Origin: an uncultured Methanobrevibacter sp.
GTDB taxonomy: Archaea > Methanobacteriota > Methanobacteria > Methanobacteriales > Methanobacteriaceae
Direction: 5' to 3'
DNA length: 21,423 nucleotides
Assembly (NCBI GenBank): GCA_902783085.1
Contig: CACZPT010000073.1
Span: 1-21,423, forward strand
How positions within the stretch are numbered: position 1 is the first letter of the stretch; every line of letters begins with the position of its first letter. Both the position numbers and the translations under genes were made by a program. This document shows, piece by piece, positions 6,203-14,397 of this stretch. Below the pieces are notes generated by a model. The model saw only the letters and a program-made list of their open reading frames with translations. It had not been told where the DNA came from and did no database searches.

Positions 6203-7513
6203 TTAATTCAAAATTTCTTTCATATGGGATACACGCTTTTCAACAAGTTCTGTTGTTCCAACATCTCTTCTGTGATAAACATTTCCTTTGATAAAGTCAC
6301 ATGCTTTTTCAGCAATTTCTTCAGCTTCAGAAATATTTTCTCCACTAGCTACTACACCTAAAGCTCTAGAACCGGATAAATGAATTCCATCATCTTCAAG
6401 GCTAACAGCAGCATAAAATACTTTTGCTCCTAATTCATTAATAGCCTCTTCATCAACTTCTATTAACTCACCAGCATATTCAGTTTCTGGATATCCGTCA
6501 GGTACAATGTATTTACAAACACTGGATTTGTTTTCAAATTCAGCTTCGGATAATGTTCCATCTACAATTGCTTTACAAATATCAATCAATGGAGTTTTAA
6601 GTAAAGGTAACACGTTCATTGCTTCTGGATCACCAAATCTTGCATTATATTCAATTAAACGTGGACCTGTTGCTGTTAACATAAATTGACCATATAAAAT
6701 ACCTTTATATGGTTCAGCTTCGGTTGCTATTGCTTTTAATGTATCTTTCATAATTTTAACAGCTTTATCATAATCTTCCTGAGTTAAAAATGGTAATAAT
6801 CCATTAGAATCTGAATATGAACCCATACCACCAGTAATAGCACCTTTATCGCCTTCAAATGCATGGGGATGGTCTTGAGCTGCAGGCATTGGAACTAAAT
6901 TTTTACCATCACAAAATGCCTGAATAGTAAATTCTTCACCAATAACTCTCTCTTCAATAATAACTTGTGCAAATCCACCCATTGCATTATCAATAACTTC
7001 TTTAGAATATTCTTTAGCTTCTTGATTATCTTTTAAGTGGTCACCTACGATTTTAACACCTTTTCCACCAGTTAATCCAACAGGTTTTACAACTACATCA
7101 CGGTCAAAATCATCTAAAAACTCACTTAAATCTTCATAATTATCAAATACTTTATAAATTAAAGACCCTTCAATATTATAGTCTTCAAATAAATTTCTCA
7201 TAAATGATTTATCGGTTTCAATTCTAGCTGCACTTTTACTTGGTCCGACACATTTAACACCATTTTTTTCAAGTTCATCAACAATTCCTTTCTCAAGTGG
7301 TGCTTCTGGACCTATAAATGCAATGTCTATTTCATTTTCTTTTGCAAATTCAGCGACTTTTTCAACTTCTCCTTCATCTCCTTGCTTAAAAGTAGCAATT
7401 TTAGACATACCTGGATTTATTTTACTCATATAACAGTATAACTCACAATCATCCTTTAAACCATCAGCTATAGCATGTTCACGAGCACCTGTTCCAACAA
7501 CTAAAACCTTCAT
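6203..7513 (-). CDS. purD: Phosphoribosylamine-glycine ligase (GAR synthetase)
   Basis: A cytosolic ATP-grasp enzyme that joins glycine to phosphoribosylamine in the second step of de novo purine synthesis. The N-terminal GTGAREHA (about 7-14) is the PurD start signature. The ATP-grasp core shows KPVGLTGGKGV (about 142-152), the ITGGMGSYS loop (about 227-235), and the metal-binding YNARFGDPEAMNVLPLL stretch (about 294-310). At 436 aa it is full length and single-domain, not fused to PurM or PurN. The start is fixed by a good AAGGAGA ribosome binding site (complement of 7521-7527). It stands alone: no other pur gene is near, and it is divergent from the MATE gene. A hairpin terminator follows. 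Confidence 0.97.
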   Translation of the reverse strand: MKVLVVGTGAREHAIADGLKDDCELYCYMSKINPGMSKIATFKQGDEGEVEKVAEFAKENEIDIAFIGPEAPLEKGIVDELEKNGVKCVGPSKSAARIETDKSFMRNLFEDYNIEGSLIYKVFDNYEDLSEFLDDFDRDVVVKPVGLTGGKGVKIVGDHLKDNQEAKEYSKEVIDNAMGGFAQVIIEERVIGEEFTIQAFCDGKNLVPMPAAQDHPHAFEGDKGAITGGMGSYSDSNGLLPFLTQEDYDKAVKIMKDTLKAIATEAEPYKGILYGQFMLTATGPRLIEYNARFGDPEAMNVLPLLKTPLIDICKAIVDGTLSEAEFENKSSVCKYIVPDGYPETEYAGELIEVDEEAINELGAKVFYAAVSLEDDGIHLSGSRALGVVASGENISEAEEIAEKACDFIKGNVYHRRDVGTTELVEKRVSHMKEILN

Positions 7514-7520
7514 AATAAAT

Positions 7521-7527
7521 TCTCCTT
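7521..7527 (-). promoter_or_regulatory. purD ribosome binding site
   Basis: On the minus strand AAGGAGA ends 7 nt before the ATG, a strong Shine-Dalgarno match. It contrasts with the neighbouring MATE and radical SAM genes, which lack one. Confidence 0.75.
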
Positions 7528-7675
7528 AATTAAAATATTATTTTATAAATATATTAATATTTTTTTAATTATAATCAACTTTTTTTAAAAAAGCTTTAAA
7601 ATTATATTTTTTTATTAAAAATTGTATTTACTTAAATTAAGGTTATTTTAATTTAATTAAACTTATAACAATGAT

Positions 7676-7684
7676 TTTATATAA
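7676..7684 (+). promoter_or_regulatory. TATA box of the MATE gene
   Basis: TTTATATAA-like sequence lies about 23-26 nt before the two candidate ATGs (7703 and 7706). No Shine-Dalgarno is visible, so the mRNA probably begins at or next to the start codon. Confidence 0.5.
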
Positions 7685-7702
7685 TATTAATTAAAAGTAG
7701 AT

Positions 7703-9061
7703 ATGATGACAAATTCAAACATTGAAATGATAACTGGAAATCCAAAAAAAGCTATAAATAAACTATCATTGCCTATTATTGCAAGCATGTTTTTAATTTT
7801 TGCAAATAACATTATTGATAGTATTTGGGTAGCAGGACTTGGTGCAGATGCTTTAGCAGCGCTAGGTTATATTACTCCATTATTTATGGTTCTTGTTGGA
7901 TTTGGAAATGGAATCGGTGCTGGTGGTAATTCTTTAATTTCACGTTATATAGGGGCTGAAGATAAAAATTCAGCTAATAACGCTGCAATTCACACTGGAA
8001 TTTTAAGTATTATTGTTTCTGTTGTAATTACAATATTTTTTCTCACATTTCAAAAACAATTACTCATAATTATGGGCGCAAGTAGTGTTTTAGATCATGC
8101 TTTAGAATATGGATTTATAATTTTTGCATCAACTTTTGCTATTTTAATGCCACCAATTCTCGGTGGAGCTTTTAGAGCAGAAGGAGACATTAAAAGAGCA
8201 ACAATACCTATTGCTATTGCTGCTGTTATTAACATGATTTTAGATCCGATTTTTATTTACACTTTACACCTTGGAATATCTGGAGCAGCACTTGCAACTG
8301 CACTTGGACCATTTATTTCTCTTTTGTTAATGTTATATTGGATTTTTGTCAAAAAAGACACATATCTATCCTATGATTTTGGTGATTTTCACAACGATTT
8401 AAAAATGTATAAGGACATTCTTGTTGTTGGTATTCCTGCTAGTTTAGAGCAGTTAATTTTATCAGCACTAACAATTGTGGTTAATTTCATGCTCACTATT
8501 ATTTCAGGTCCTGTTGCAGTAGCGGTCTATACTGCGGGCTGGAGAATAATATCTATTGGAATGCTCCCGGCTATTGGTGTTGGAACAGCCGCAATATCTG
8601 TTGCAGGAGTAGCTTTTGGTGCTAAAAAATATGAAAATTTAAGAATAACAGCAAGATATGCTGTTAAAATAGCTTTAATTTCATCAATTATCGTATGTAT
8701 ATTTTTATTTGTATTTTCATCTCAAATTGCTTATATTTTCTCGTATTCTAAAAGCAGTGCACAATTAGAACCATTAATATCTAATTTCTTAAAGTTAATG
8801 TGTCTGTTTATTTTATATGTTCCATTTGGAGCAAGTGCTGGAAATGTATTTCAGGGTGTTGGAAAAGGAATAATTTCATTTGTTTTAACTACTTTTAGAG
8901 AATTTGTACTGGTTTTAGTATTTGCATATATTTTAGGATTTGTATTCAATATGGGAGAATTTGGAATATACTGTGGTATGCTTTTAGGTGGTGGAATCGG
9001 TTCTTTGATTGCTTATTGCGCAATTGAATTATACATTCAAAAATTGATAAAAAAAAGATAA
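7703..9061 (+). CDS. MATE family multidrug/Na+ (or H+) antiporter
   Basis: A 452-aa integral membrane protein with about twelve hydrophobic segments, arranged as two homologous six-helix halves. The start, GNPKKAINKLSLPIIASMF, is the usual opening of MATE transporters. The loops include the GAGGNSLISRYIGA segment (about 72-85), and the second half begins near VVGIPASLEQL. Such pumps export cationic drugs, dyes or metabolites using a sodium or proton gradient; the substrate here cannot be told. Two adjacent ATGs (7703, 7706) are possible starts, and I keep the first. The gene is monocistronic, with its own TATA box and a downstream hairpin shared with convergent argS. Confidence 0.93.
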   Translation: MMTNSNIEMITGNPKKAINKLSLPIIASMFLIFANNIIDSIWVAGLGADALAALGYITPLFMVLVGFGNGIGAGGNSLISRYIGAEDKNSANNAAIHTGILSIIVSVVITIFFLTFQKQLLIIMGASSVLDHALEYGFIIFASTFAILMPPILGGAFRAEGDIKRATIPIAIAAVINMILDPIFIYTLHLGISGAALATALGPFISLLLMLYWIFVKKDTYLSYDFGDFHNDLKMYKDILVVGIPASLEQLILSALTIVVNFMLTIISGPVAVAVYTAGWRIISIGMLPAIGVGTAAISVAGVAFGAKKYENLRITARYAVKIALISSIIVCIFLFVFSSQIAYIFSYSKSSAQLEPLISNFLKLMCLFILYVPFGASAGNVFQGVGKGIISFVLTTFREFVLVLVFAYILGFVFNMGEFGIYCGMLLGGGIGSLIAYCAIELYIQKLIKKR

Positions 9062-9064
9062 TAA

Positions 9065-9083
9065 GATGAGTTGAATACTCATC
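9065..9083. terminator. Bidirectional terminator between the MATE gene and argS
   Basis: A perfect 7-bp stem, GATGAGT (9065-9071) / ACTCATC (9077-9083), with a 5-nt loop. T-rich runs follow in both directions: ATTTTTT on the plus strand from 9087, and a T-rich stretch on the minus strand inside the MATE 3' end. It touches the argS stop codon. Confidence 0.75.
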
Positions 9084-10783
9084 TACATTTTTTCAGGAGC
9101 AGATACTCCTAAAATATCTAAAGCATTTTTTATAGTAATTTTAGCTCTATCTACTAAAATAAGTCTCGTATCTTCAATTTCAGATCCAATAACTTGTTCA
9201 GATTTATAGAATTTGTTAAATGAACCTGCTAAATCTTGACAGTATTGTGTGATATTGTGAACTCTTTGTTTATTAGCACAGTCTTCAACAACCTGTGGGA
9301 ATTTAGCTATTAATCTTATTAAATCTTTTTCTAATTCATTTGGAGTCCAATCATCATCTATTGTTAATGATTTGATATCTTTACCAGATTTATTCAATAA
9401 TTTACAAGCTCTTGCGTGAGCATATTGAATTGATGCACATCCCCTTTCAAAGCTTAATGCATCATCCCATTTAAATGTTAAATGTTTTTCTGGAGATAAT
9501 TTGGCAATAAAGAATCTAATAGCTCCAATACCAATTTCTTCAGCTATTGGTGCAATTTCATCATTACTTAAATCAGGATTTCTTGATTTAATTTCTTCAG
9601 TTGCTCTTATAACTGCTTCATCAACTAAATCATCAACTGATACAAATTTACCTTTTCTAGTTGACATTGAACCTTCAGGAAGTGTAATAAATTCATAAAA
9701 TATTACTTCAGGAGCTTTTTCTCTTAAAATTTCTTCAAAGATTACTTTAATTTGTTTTGCAGATAATTTATGGTCTGAGCCTAAAATATCTAAAACAGTA
9801 TCTCCCAAAGTTGCTTTATATCTGTGATAAGCTAAATCTCTTGTAGAGTAAAGTGAAGTACCATTTGATCTTCTAAGTACAAATTCTTTTTCGATATTGT
9901 AGAAGGTTAAATCAATATAGTCTACTTCTTCATGAGATACAAAGCCCTCTTTTTCAAAGTAATTAACAAGAGAATCTACATCTCCATTTCTTATAAATTT
10001 ACCTTCCCATACAAAATCATCATGGTAAATATTGGTTCTATGTAATGTTTCTTTGATTCCATCAACACAGTTTTGAACTACATTCTCAAAGACTTTATTT
10101 AAGTTTTCGTCTTCACCTTTTTCATATTTTTCGATAAGTTCACTAACTTTTTCATTTAGGTCTTTATTTTCTTCAATTTCTTTATTTGCTTTATAGTATA
10201 ACTTTCCAATTTTAGCATCGATTTTATCTCCTTCTTGTTCTTCAATTTTTAAGCCCATTTCAGTTATACCATAGACAATAATTGCAATTTGGCGACCCAT
10301 ATCATTAACATAATATTGAGTTTCAACTTCACGACCTGCTAATTTTAATAATCTTGCAAGTGAATCTCCAAAGATAGAATTACGAACATGTCCAATATGT
10401 AATGGTCCATTTGGATTAGCAGATGTATGTTCCAATATTATCTTTTCATCTACTTTAGGAAGTTGACCGTAGTTTTCATCTACATGATTTAATAATTTTT
10501 TTGAAAATTTTGAATAATCAATAAAGAAATTAACATAAGGACCAAAAGCCTGAACTTTTTTAAATATTTCTGGTAATTCTATTTTTGAAACTAAATCTTC
10601 AGCAACAAGATTTGGAGATGTTTTTAATTTTTTAGTAAGTGCGAAAGCTATTGTACTCGCTAAATCTCCTAATTTTTGGTCTGGTGGAAAATCTAAGCGG
10701 AAATCTCTATCTATTTCTTCATCATATTGATCCAATGCCTTATTTAAAGCATTGATTGCTTGTTTTTCTATTTCAAAATACAT
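9083..10783 (-). CDS. argS: Arginyl-tRNA synthetase
   Basis: A 566-aa class I aminoacyl-tRNA synthetase that charges tRNA-Arg. The HIGH signature appears in NPNGPLHIGHVRNS (about 122-135), and the KMSKS loop is replaced by MSTRKGKF (about 374-381), as is common in ArgRS. A DALR-type anticodon-binding C-terminus follows after the QYAHARACKLL region. The length is typical for archaeal and many bacterial ArgRS. An AAGGTGA site (complement of 10788-10794) precedes the ATG by 4 nt and overlaps the stop of the signal peptidase gene, so the two are probably co-transcribed, with argS last in the run. Confidence 0.97.
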   Translation of the reverse strand: MYFEIEKQAINALNKALDQYDEEIDRDFRLDFPPDQKLGDLASTIAFALTKKLKTSPNLVAEDLVSKIELPEIFKKVQAFGPYVNFFIDYSKFSKKLLNHVDENYGQLPKVDEKIILEHTSANPNGPLHIGHVRNSIFGDSLARLLKLAGREVETQYYVNDMGRQIAIIVYGITEMGLKIEEQEGDKIDAKIGKLYYKANKEIEENKDLNEKVSELIEKYEKGEDENLNKVFENVVQNCVDGIKETLHRTNIYHDDFVWEGKFIRNGDVDSLVNYFEKEGFVSHEEVDYIDLTFYNIEKEFVLRRSNGTSLYSTRDLAYHRYKATLGDTVLDILGSDHKLSAKQIKVIFEEILREKAPEVIFYEFITLPEGSMSTRKGKFVSVDDLVDEAVIRATEEIKSRNPDLSNDEIAPIAEEIGIGAIRFFIAKLSPEKHLTFKWDDALSFERGCASIQYAHARACKLLNKSGKDIKSLTIDDDWTPNELEKDLIRLIAKFPQVVEDCANKQRVHNITQYCQDLAGSFNKFYKSEQVIGSEIEDTRLILVDRAKITIKNALDILGVSAPEKM

Positions 10784-10792
10784 TTACTCACC

Positions 10793-11215
10793 TTATAAAC
10801 CTCTTAATAATAACGAAACATGTCCAATATATGGGATAACTATTGGAGAATCTCCCCATGTAATTACTCTTTCATGAATTTGGTCTGCTGTTACATAATA
10901 TGGATCTGCTCGCGCATTATTATCCCCTTTAATCACATACATTGTTGTTCCATTTATTTCAGTAATATTAATAACTCTATGAATTACTGGCTGATCAAAC
11001 CATCTCGCATCATATACGACAATATCTCCTACTTGAATATCATGAGGATCAAATTCATGTATTCCTAGAAAATCTGCTTTTTGAACGGCAACAATATCTC
11101 CTCTGTAAAATGCAGGTTCCATACTTCCTGAAACTACTACATTTAAATGTTGAGCAGCTATTAAAACAATTATTAAAATAACTATATATGTTGCGATTTC
11201 TTTATACTCTACCAT
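10793..11215 (-). CDS. Archaeal signal peptidase I (S26B family)
   Basis: A 140-aa membrane-anchored serine protease that removes signal peptides from exported proteins outside the cytoplasmic membrane. One N-terminal transmembrane helix (about 8-22) precedes the catalytic Ser in SGSMEP (S31), the conserved His in VIHR (H79), and the GDNNARAD segment with candidate catalytic aspartates D98 and D104. His in place of Lys marks the archaeal/ER type rather than the bacterial Ser-Lys type. The small size fits archaeal Sec11-like enzymes. An AAAGGTG site precedes the ATG. It lies between hemL and argS, with no functional link obvious. Confidence 0.92.
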   Translation of the reverse strand: MVEYKEIATYIVILIIVLIAAQHLNVVVSGSMEPAFYRGDIVAVQKADFLGIHEFDPHDIQVGDIVVYDARWFDQPVIHRVINITEINGTTMYVIKGDNNARADPYYVTADQIHERVITWGDSPIVIPYIGHVSLLLRGL

Positions 11216-11225
11216 TTAAACACCT

Positions 11226-12497
11226 TTAGAATTTATTTTTTTTAAACGCAACGGATAATCCTATTTCAATCGCTTCAGCAGTTTTTTGCAAATCTTCCAT
11301 ACTATGAGCACTTGAAATAAAGTTACATTCAAATTGACTTGGAGGTATAAATATACCTTCTTTAAGCAATGCTTTAAAGTATTTATCGAATCTTTTAGTG
11401 TCAGATTCTTTTGCATCAGCATAATTATAAACTTCAATTGGATTTAAATAAATTTGAAACATTGATGCAAGACCAACGCATTGAATATTATATTGTTCAT
11501 CGTCAATTATTGATTCAAGGTTACTTCTTAAAAAATTACCTTTTCTTTCTAAATCTTTATAAAATTTATCATCAAGTTGTGATAATGTTGATAATCCTGC
11601 TTGAACAGATATTGGATTACCACTAAAAGTACCAGCTTGATAAACAGGACCTTGAGGTGCTATCAATTCCATTATTTCTTTCTTTCCACAAAAAGCACCC
11701 ATAGGAAGTCCTCCACCAACAATTTTACCCAGTGTTGTTAAATCTGGAGTGACTCCATAGTATTCTTGTGCACCACCTTTTGAAGCTCTAAAACCTGTAA
11801 TAACTTCATCAAATATTAAAATTATATCATTTTCTTCAGTAATCTTACGTACAAACTCTAAAAATCCTTTTTTTGGTTCAATACAACCCACATTACCCAT
11901 TACAACTTCCATTATAAGACAAGCTACATCGTCTTTTTCTTTTTCAATTAAACTAGCTAAAGCTTCTTCATCATTAAATGGAACAGATAATGTATTTTTT
12001 GTTGTATCAACTGGAATTCCAGCAGAATCTGGTAGGCACGCAGCACCAGAACCACCTTTAACTAGAACATAATCATGAGCCCCATGGTATGCTCCTTCAA
12101 ATTTGATAATTTTGTCACGACCAGTAAAACCACGAGCTAATCTAATGGCACTCATAGTAGCTTCAGTACCACTATTTGTAAATCTAACCATTTCAGCAGA
12201 TGGAATTCTATTGACAACTTCACGTGCAAGTTTAATTTCATTTTCAGTAGGAGCACCATAAGCTGAACCAATAGTTAACTGATTAGAAACTTCACGGACA
12301 ACTTTGGGATTAGCATGCCCAAGTATTAATGGACCATAAGCAAGGCAGTGATCAATATATGTATTTCCTTCACTATCTGTTATTTTTGAACCACCCGCAC
12401 TTTTAACAAAAAATGGATAAGGTTTAAATGCACGGACTGGTGAATTAACTCCACCGGGGAAGTATTTTTTTGATTCTTCAAATAATTCTTCAGACAT
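11226..12497 (-). CDS. hemL: Glutamate-1-semialdehyde 2,1-aminomutase
   Basis: A PLP enzyme of fold type I that converts glutamate-1-semialdehyde into 5-aminolevulinate, the entry compound for tetrapyrroles (corrinoids, F430, siroheme) by the C5 route. It shows the FPGGVNSPVRAF N-terminus, the TNSGTEATMSAIRLAR cofactor region (about 107-122), IFDEVITGFR (D230) and the Schiff-base lysine in LGKIVGGGLP (K258). At 423 aa it is full length. It follows cbiC with a 9-nt gap, so early and late steps of corrinoid synthesis sit together. hemA and the other early genes are not in the window. Confidence 0.97.
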   Translation of the reverse strand: MSEELFEESKKYFPGGVNSPVRAFKPYPFFVKSAGGSKITDSEGNTYIDHCLAYGPLILGHANPKVVREVSNQLTIGSAYGAPTENEIKLAREVVNRIPSAEMVRFTNSGTEATMSAIRLARGFTGRDKIIKFEGAYHGAHDYVLVKGGSGAACLPDSAGIPVDTTKNTLSVPFNDEEALASLIEKEKDDVACLIMEVVMGNVGCIEPKKGFLEFVRKITEENDIILIFDEVITGFRASKGGAQEYYGVTPDLTTLGKIVGGGLPMGAFCGKKEIMELIAPQGPVYQAGTFSGNPISVQAGLSTLSQLDDKFYKDLERKGNFLRSNLESIIDDEQYNIQCVGLASMFQIYLNPIEVYNYADAKESDTKRFDKYFKALLKEGIFIPPSQFECNFISSAHSMEDLQKTAEAIEIGLSVAFKKNKF

Positions 12498-12506
12498 TTT
12501 ATCACT

Positions 12507-13136
12507 TTATAAATTTTGGATTAATGAGTTTACACAAGCAACTGCTATAGGTGTTCCACCTTTAGGACCTTCAGTAATAATATTTGGTATATTTGAATTT
12601 CTTAAAGCTTCTTTTGAATCAGCAGCTCCAACAAAACCTACAGGAACTCCAACAATTGCTTTAAGATTAATTTCACCTTTTTCGAATAAATCCATAGCTT
12701 CAAAAACAGCTGTTGGAGCATTACCACTAACAACTATTCCTTCAAAACTGTTTTCACTAGCATATCTAATAGCTGCGGCAGCTCTTGTAATTTGATTTTC
12801 TTTAGCTATTTTTATAACTTCTTCATTTTTAATATAACATTCAACTTCACCTTCATATTGAGTTATCCCATATTTAACCATATTTATATCAGTTAAGATG
12901 GTTTCATTATTTCTAAGTGACTTTAATGCACTTTCAACAAAATCATCACTTATATGAACAAGCTTTGCATATTCAGGATCAGCTGTAGAATGAACAATTC
13001 GTTCAACAATGTCTTTTTCTAAAGGTTTTAAATCTTTAATATCATCACCAATAAGGCCACGTATGATTTCTCTACTTTTAGTAGCAATATCATAACCTTG
13101 TTTAGTTGATGCACCCATGAACATTTGGTCTGTCAT
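12507..13136 (-). CDS. cbiC: Cobalt-precorrin-8 methylmutase (CbiC/CobH)
   Basis: A 209-aa protein that moves a methyl group from C-11 to C-12 of cobalt-precorrin-8 to give cobyrinate, a late ring step of anaerobic cobalamin synthesis. The catalytic histidine is visible in IVHSTADPEYAKLV (H49), and the C-terminal half has the conserved VGVPVGFVGAADSKEAL and GPKGGTPIAVACVN stretches. The length is normal. Methanogens need corrinoids for methyl transfer. It precedes hemL in the same direction and probably starts a transcription unit. A TATA-like element lies about 32 nt before the ATG with no Shine-Dalgarno, suggesting a short leader. Starts at residues 5 or 7 are possible but less likely. Confidence 0.95.
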   Translation of the reverse strand: MTDQMFMGASTKQGYDIATKSREIIRGLIGDDIKDLKPLEKDIVERIVHSTADPEYAKLVHISDDFVESALKSLRNNETILTDINMVKYGITQYEGEVECYIKNEEVIKIAKENQITRAAAAIRYASENSFEGIVVSGNAPTAVFEAMDLFEKGEINLKAIVGVPVGFVGAADSKEALRNSNIPNIITEGPKGGTPIAVACVNSLIQNL

Positions 13137-13161
13137 ATTATAATTATATGTTAAAAAATAT

Positions 13162-13174
13162 CTTAAATATTTTA
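13162..13174 (-). promoter_or_regulatory. TATA-like element before cbiC
   Basis: TAAAATATTTAAG on the minus strand, centred about 32 nt before the cbiC ATG, in the 64-bp gap after the flavoprotein gene. It probably drives the cbiC-hemL-signal peptidase-argS unit. Confidence 0.4.
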
Positions 13175-13200
13175 TTGAATTTTTAATTTTTTAACTAAAA

Positions 13201-14391
13201 TTACTTTTCACTTGCAGATAATCCAGCTAAAAATCCTGTTGAAAATGCAATTTTTAAATTATAACCACCAGTCGGACCATCAACATCAAGTACTTCACCT
13301 GCAAAATATAAATTTGGTGTTATTTTTGATTCCATTGTTTTTGAATTTACATATTTTAAATCAATTCCACCAATAGTAACTTTACTTAAATCTTTATTAA
13401 AGCCAGCTATTTTAAAATTAAAATGTTTTAAAGATTCAATTAAACGATTTTTACTTTTTTTATTAATTTTGCTTAACTGCATGTTTTTAGGAATTTTAAC
13501 CTTATTTAAAAAGAATTCAATAAAATTATTTGTTAACAATTGTTTTAAGTAGTTATTAATTTGAGTTTTTCCTTTAAGTTGAAAATCATTTGTAAATTTA
13601 TTTTTTAAGTCTTCTAAACTATATTCTGGACATAAATCAATGGATATTGTAAATTTTAAATCTTTATCATCTTTTAAAATATCATAGTCTAAATTTCTTG
13701 ATATTTCACTACTTAAATTAATAATTCCGGGGCCGGTTAGGCCAACATGACTTATTAAAACATTTCCTTTAATTTTAACTTTGTTATATGTTGATACTAC
13801 ATTATAAAGTGTAATGCCGGCTATTTCGCTTAAATTTTCACTGGTAATTAATGGAACAAGGCCATATTTAATTTTAGTTAATGGTTGTGTTGTTAAAAAA
13901 TAGTTTTGAGGGCCACATCCAGTTTGAGGATAGGTAACTCCTCCAGTAGCTATTATGAGTTTTGAAACTTTAATTTCATTATTTATAATAAAGTTATCTT
14001 TAATTTCTTTAACTTCATAGTTAAGTTTGACATCAATATTTTTCAGATGTTTTTTAAGATTGTCTAAAACATCATGTGATTTTCCGCTTTTTGGAAAAAT
14101 CCTGTTGTCATCTTCTTCTATAAAATCTATATCAAAATAAGAAAATAAATCATCATTAGAAAAAGTGTAAAAAGAGTGTTTTAAAAAGTTTTTTTGATAA
14201 AAAGAATTTAATAGCTCTTTAAGTGGTTTATTGTTTGTAATATTACATCTTCCACCACCAGTTAAAAGGAGTTTTTTTCCTAAACTAGGGTTTTTTTCAA
14301 GTAATACTACATTTAAATCATCAGGAATTGCTATTGCTGATGCAATCCCTGAAGGACCACCACCTATAATAGCTATATCGTATTTTTTCAT
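13201..14391 (-). CDS. BaiN/HI0933-like NAD(P)/FAD-dependent oxidoreductase
   Basis: A 396-aa flavoprotein of the HI0933/BaiN family (DUF used for these: HI0933-like). It has the N-terminal dinucleotide fold IIGGGPSGIASA (about 8-19), the family hallmark LLTGGGRCNITNN (about 42-54), a second TGGVTYPQTGC stretch, and the C-terminal FAD-contacting FAGEVLDVDGPTGGYNLKIA segment. Members are redox enzymes of mostly unknown substrate. Bacterial BaiN was proposed to act on bile-acid intermediates, but that should not be carried over here. It follows aspS with a 6-nt gap and has only a weak ribosome binding site. The gene is richer in Lys and Asn codons than its neighbours, which may only reflect weaker constraint. 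Confidence 0.9.
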   Translation of the reverse strand: MKKYDIAIIGGGPSGIASAIAIPDDLNVVLLEKNPSLGKKLLLTGGGRCNITNNKPLKELLNSFYQKNFLKHSFYTFSNDDLFSYFDIDFIEEDDNRIFPKSGKSHDVLDNLKKHLKNIDVKLNYEVKEIKDNFIINNEIKVSKLIIATGGVTYPQTGCGPQNYFLTTQPLTKIKYGLVPLITSENLSEIAGITLYNVVSTYNKVKIKGNVLISHVGLTGPGIINLSSEISRNLDYDILKDDKDLKFTISIDLCPEYSLEDLKNKFTNDFQLKGKTQINNYLKQLLTNNFIEFFLNKVKIPKNMQLSKINKKSKNRLIESLKHFNFKIAGFNKDLSKVTIGGIDLKYVNSKTMESKITPNLYFAGEVLDVDGPTGGYNLKIAFSTGFLAGLSASEK

Positions 14392-14397
14392 AAAATC

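Noticed and set aside
13201..14391. Bile-acid-modifying enzyme (BaiN)
   Set aside because: Only general HI0933-family flavoprotein motifs are visible; no bile-acid genes are nearby.
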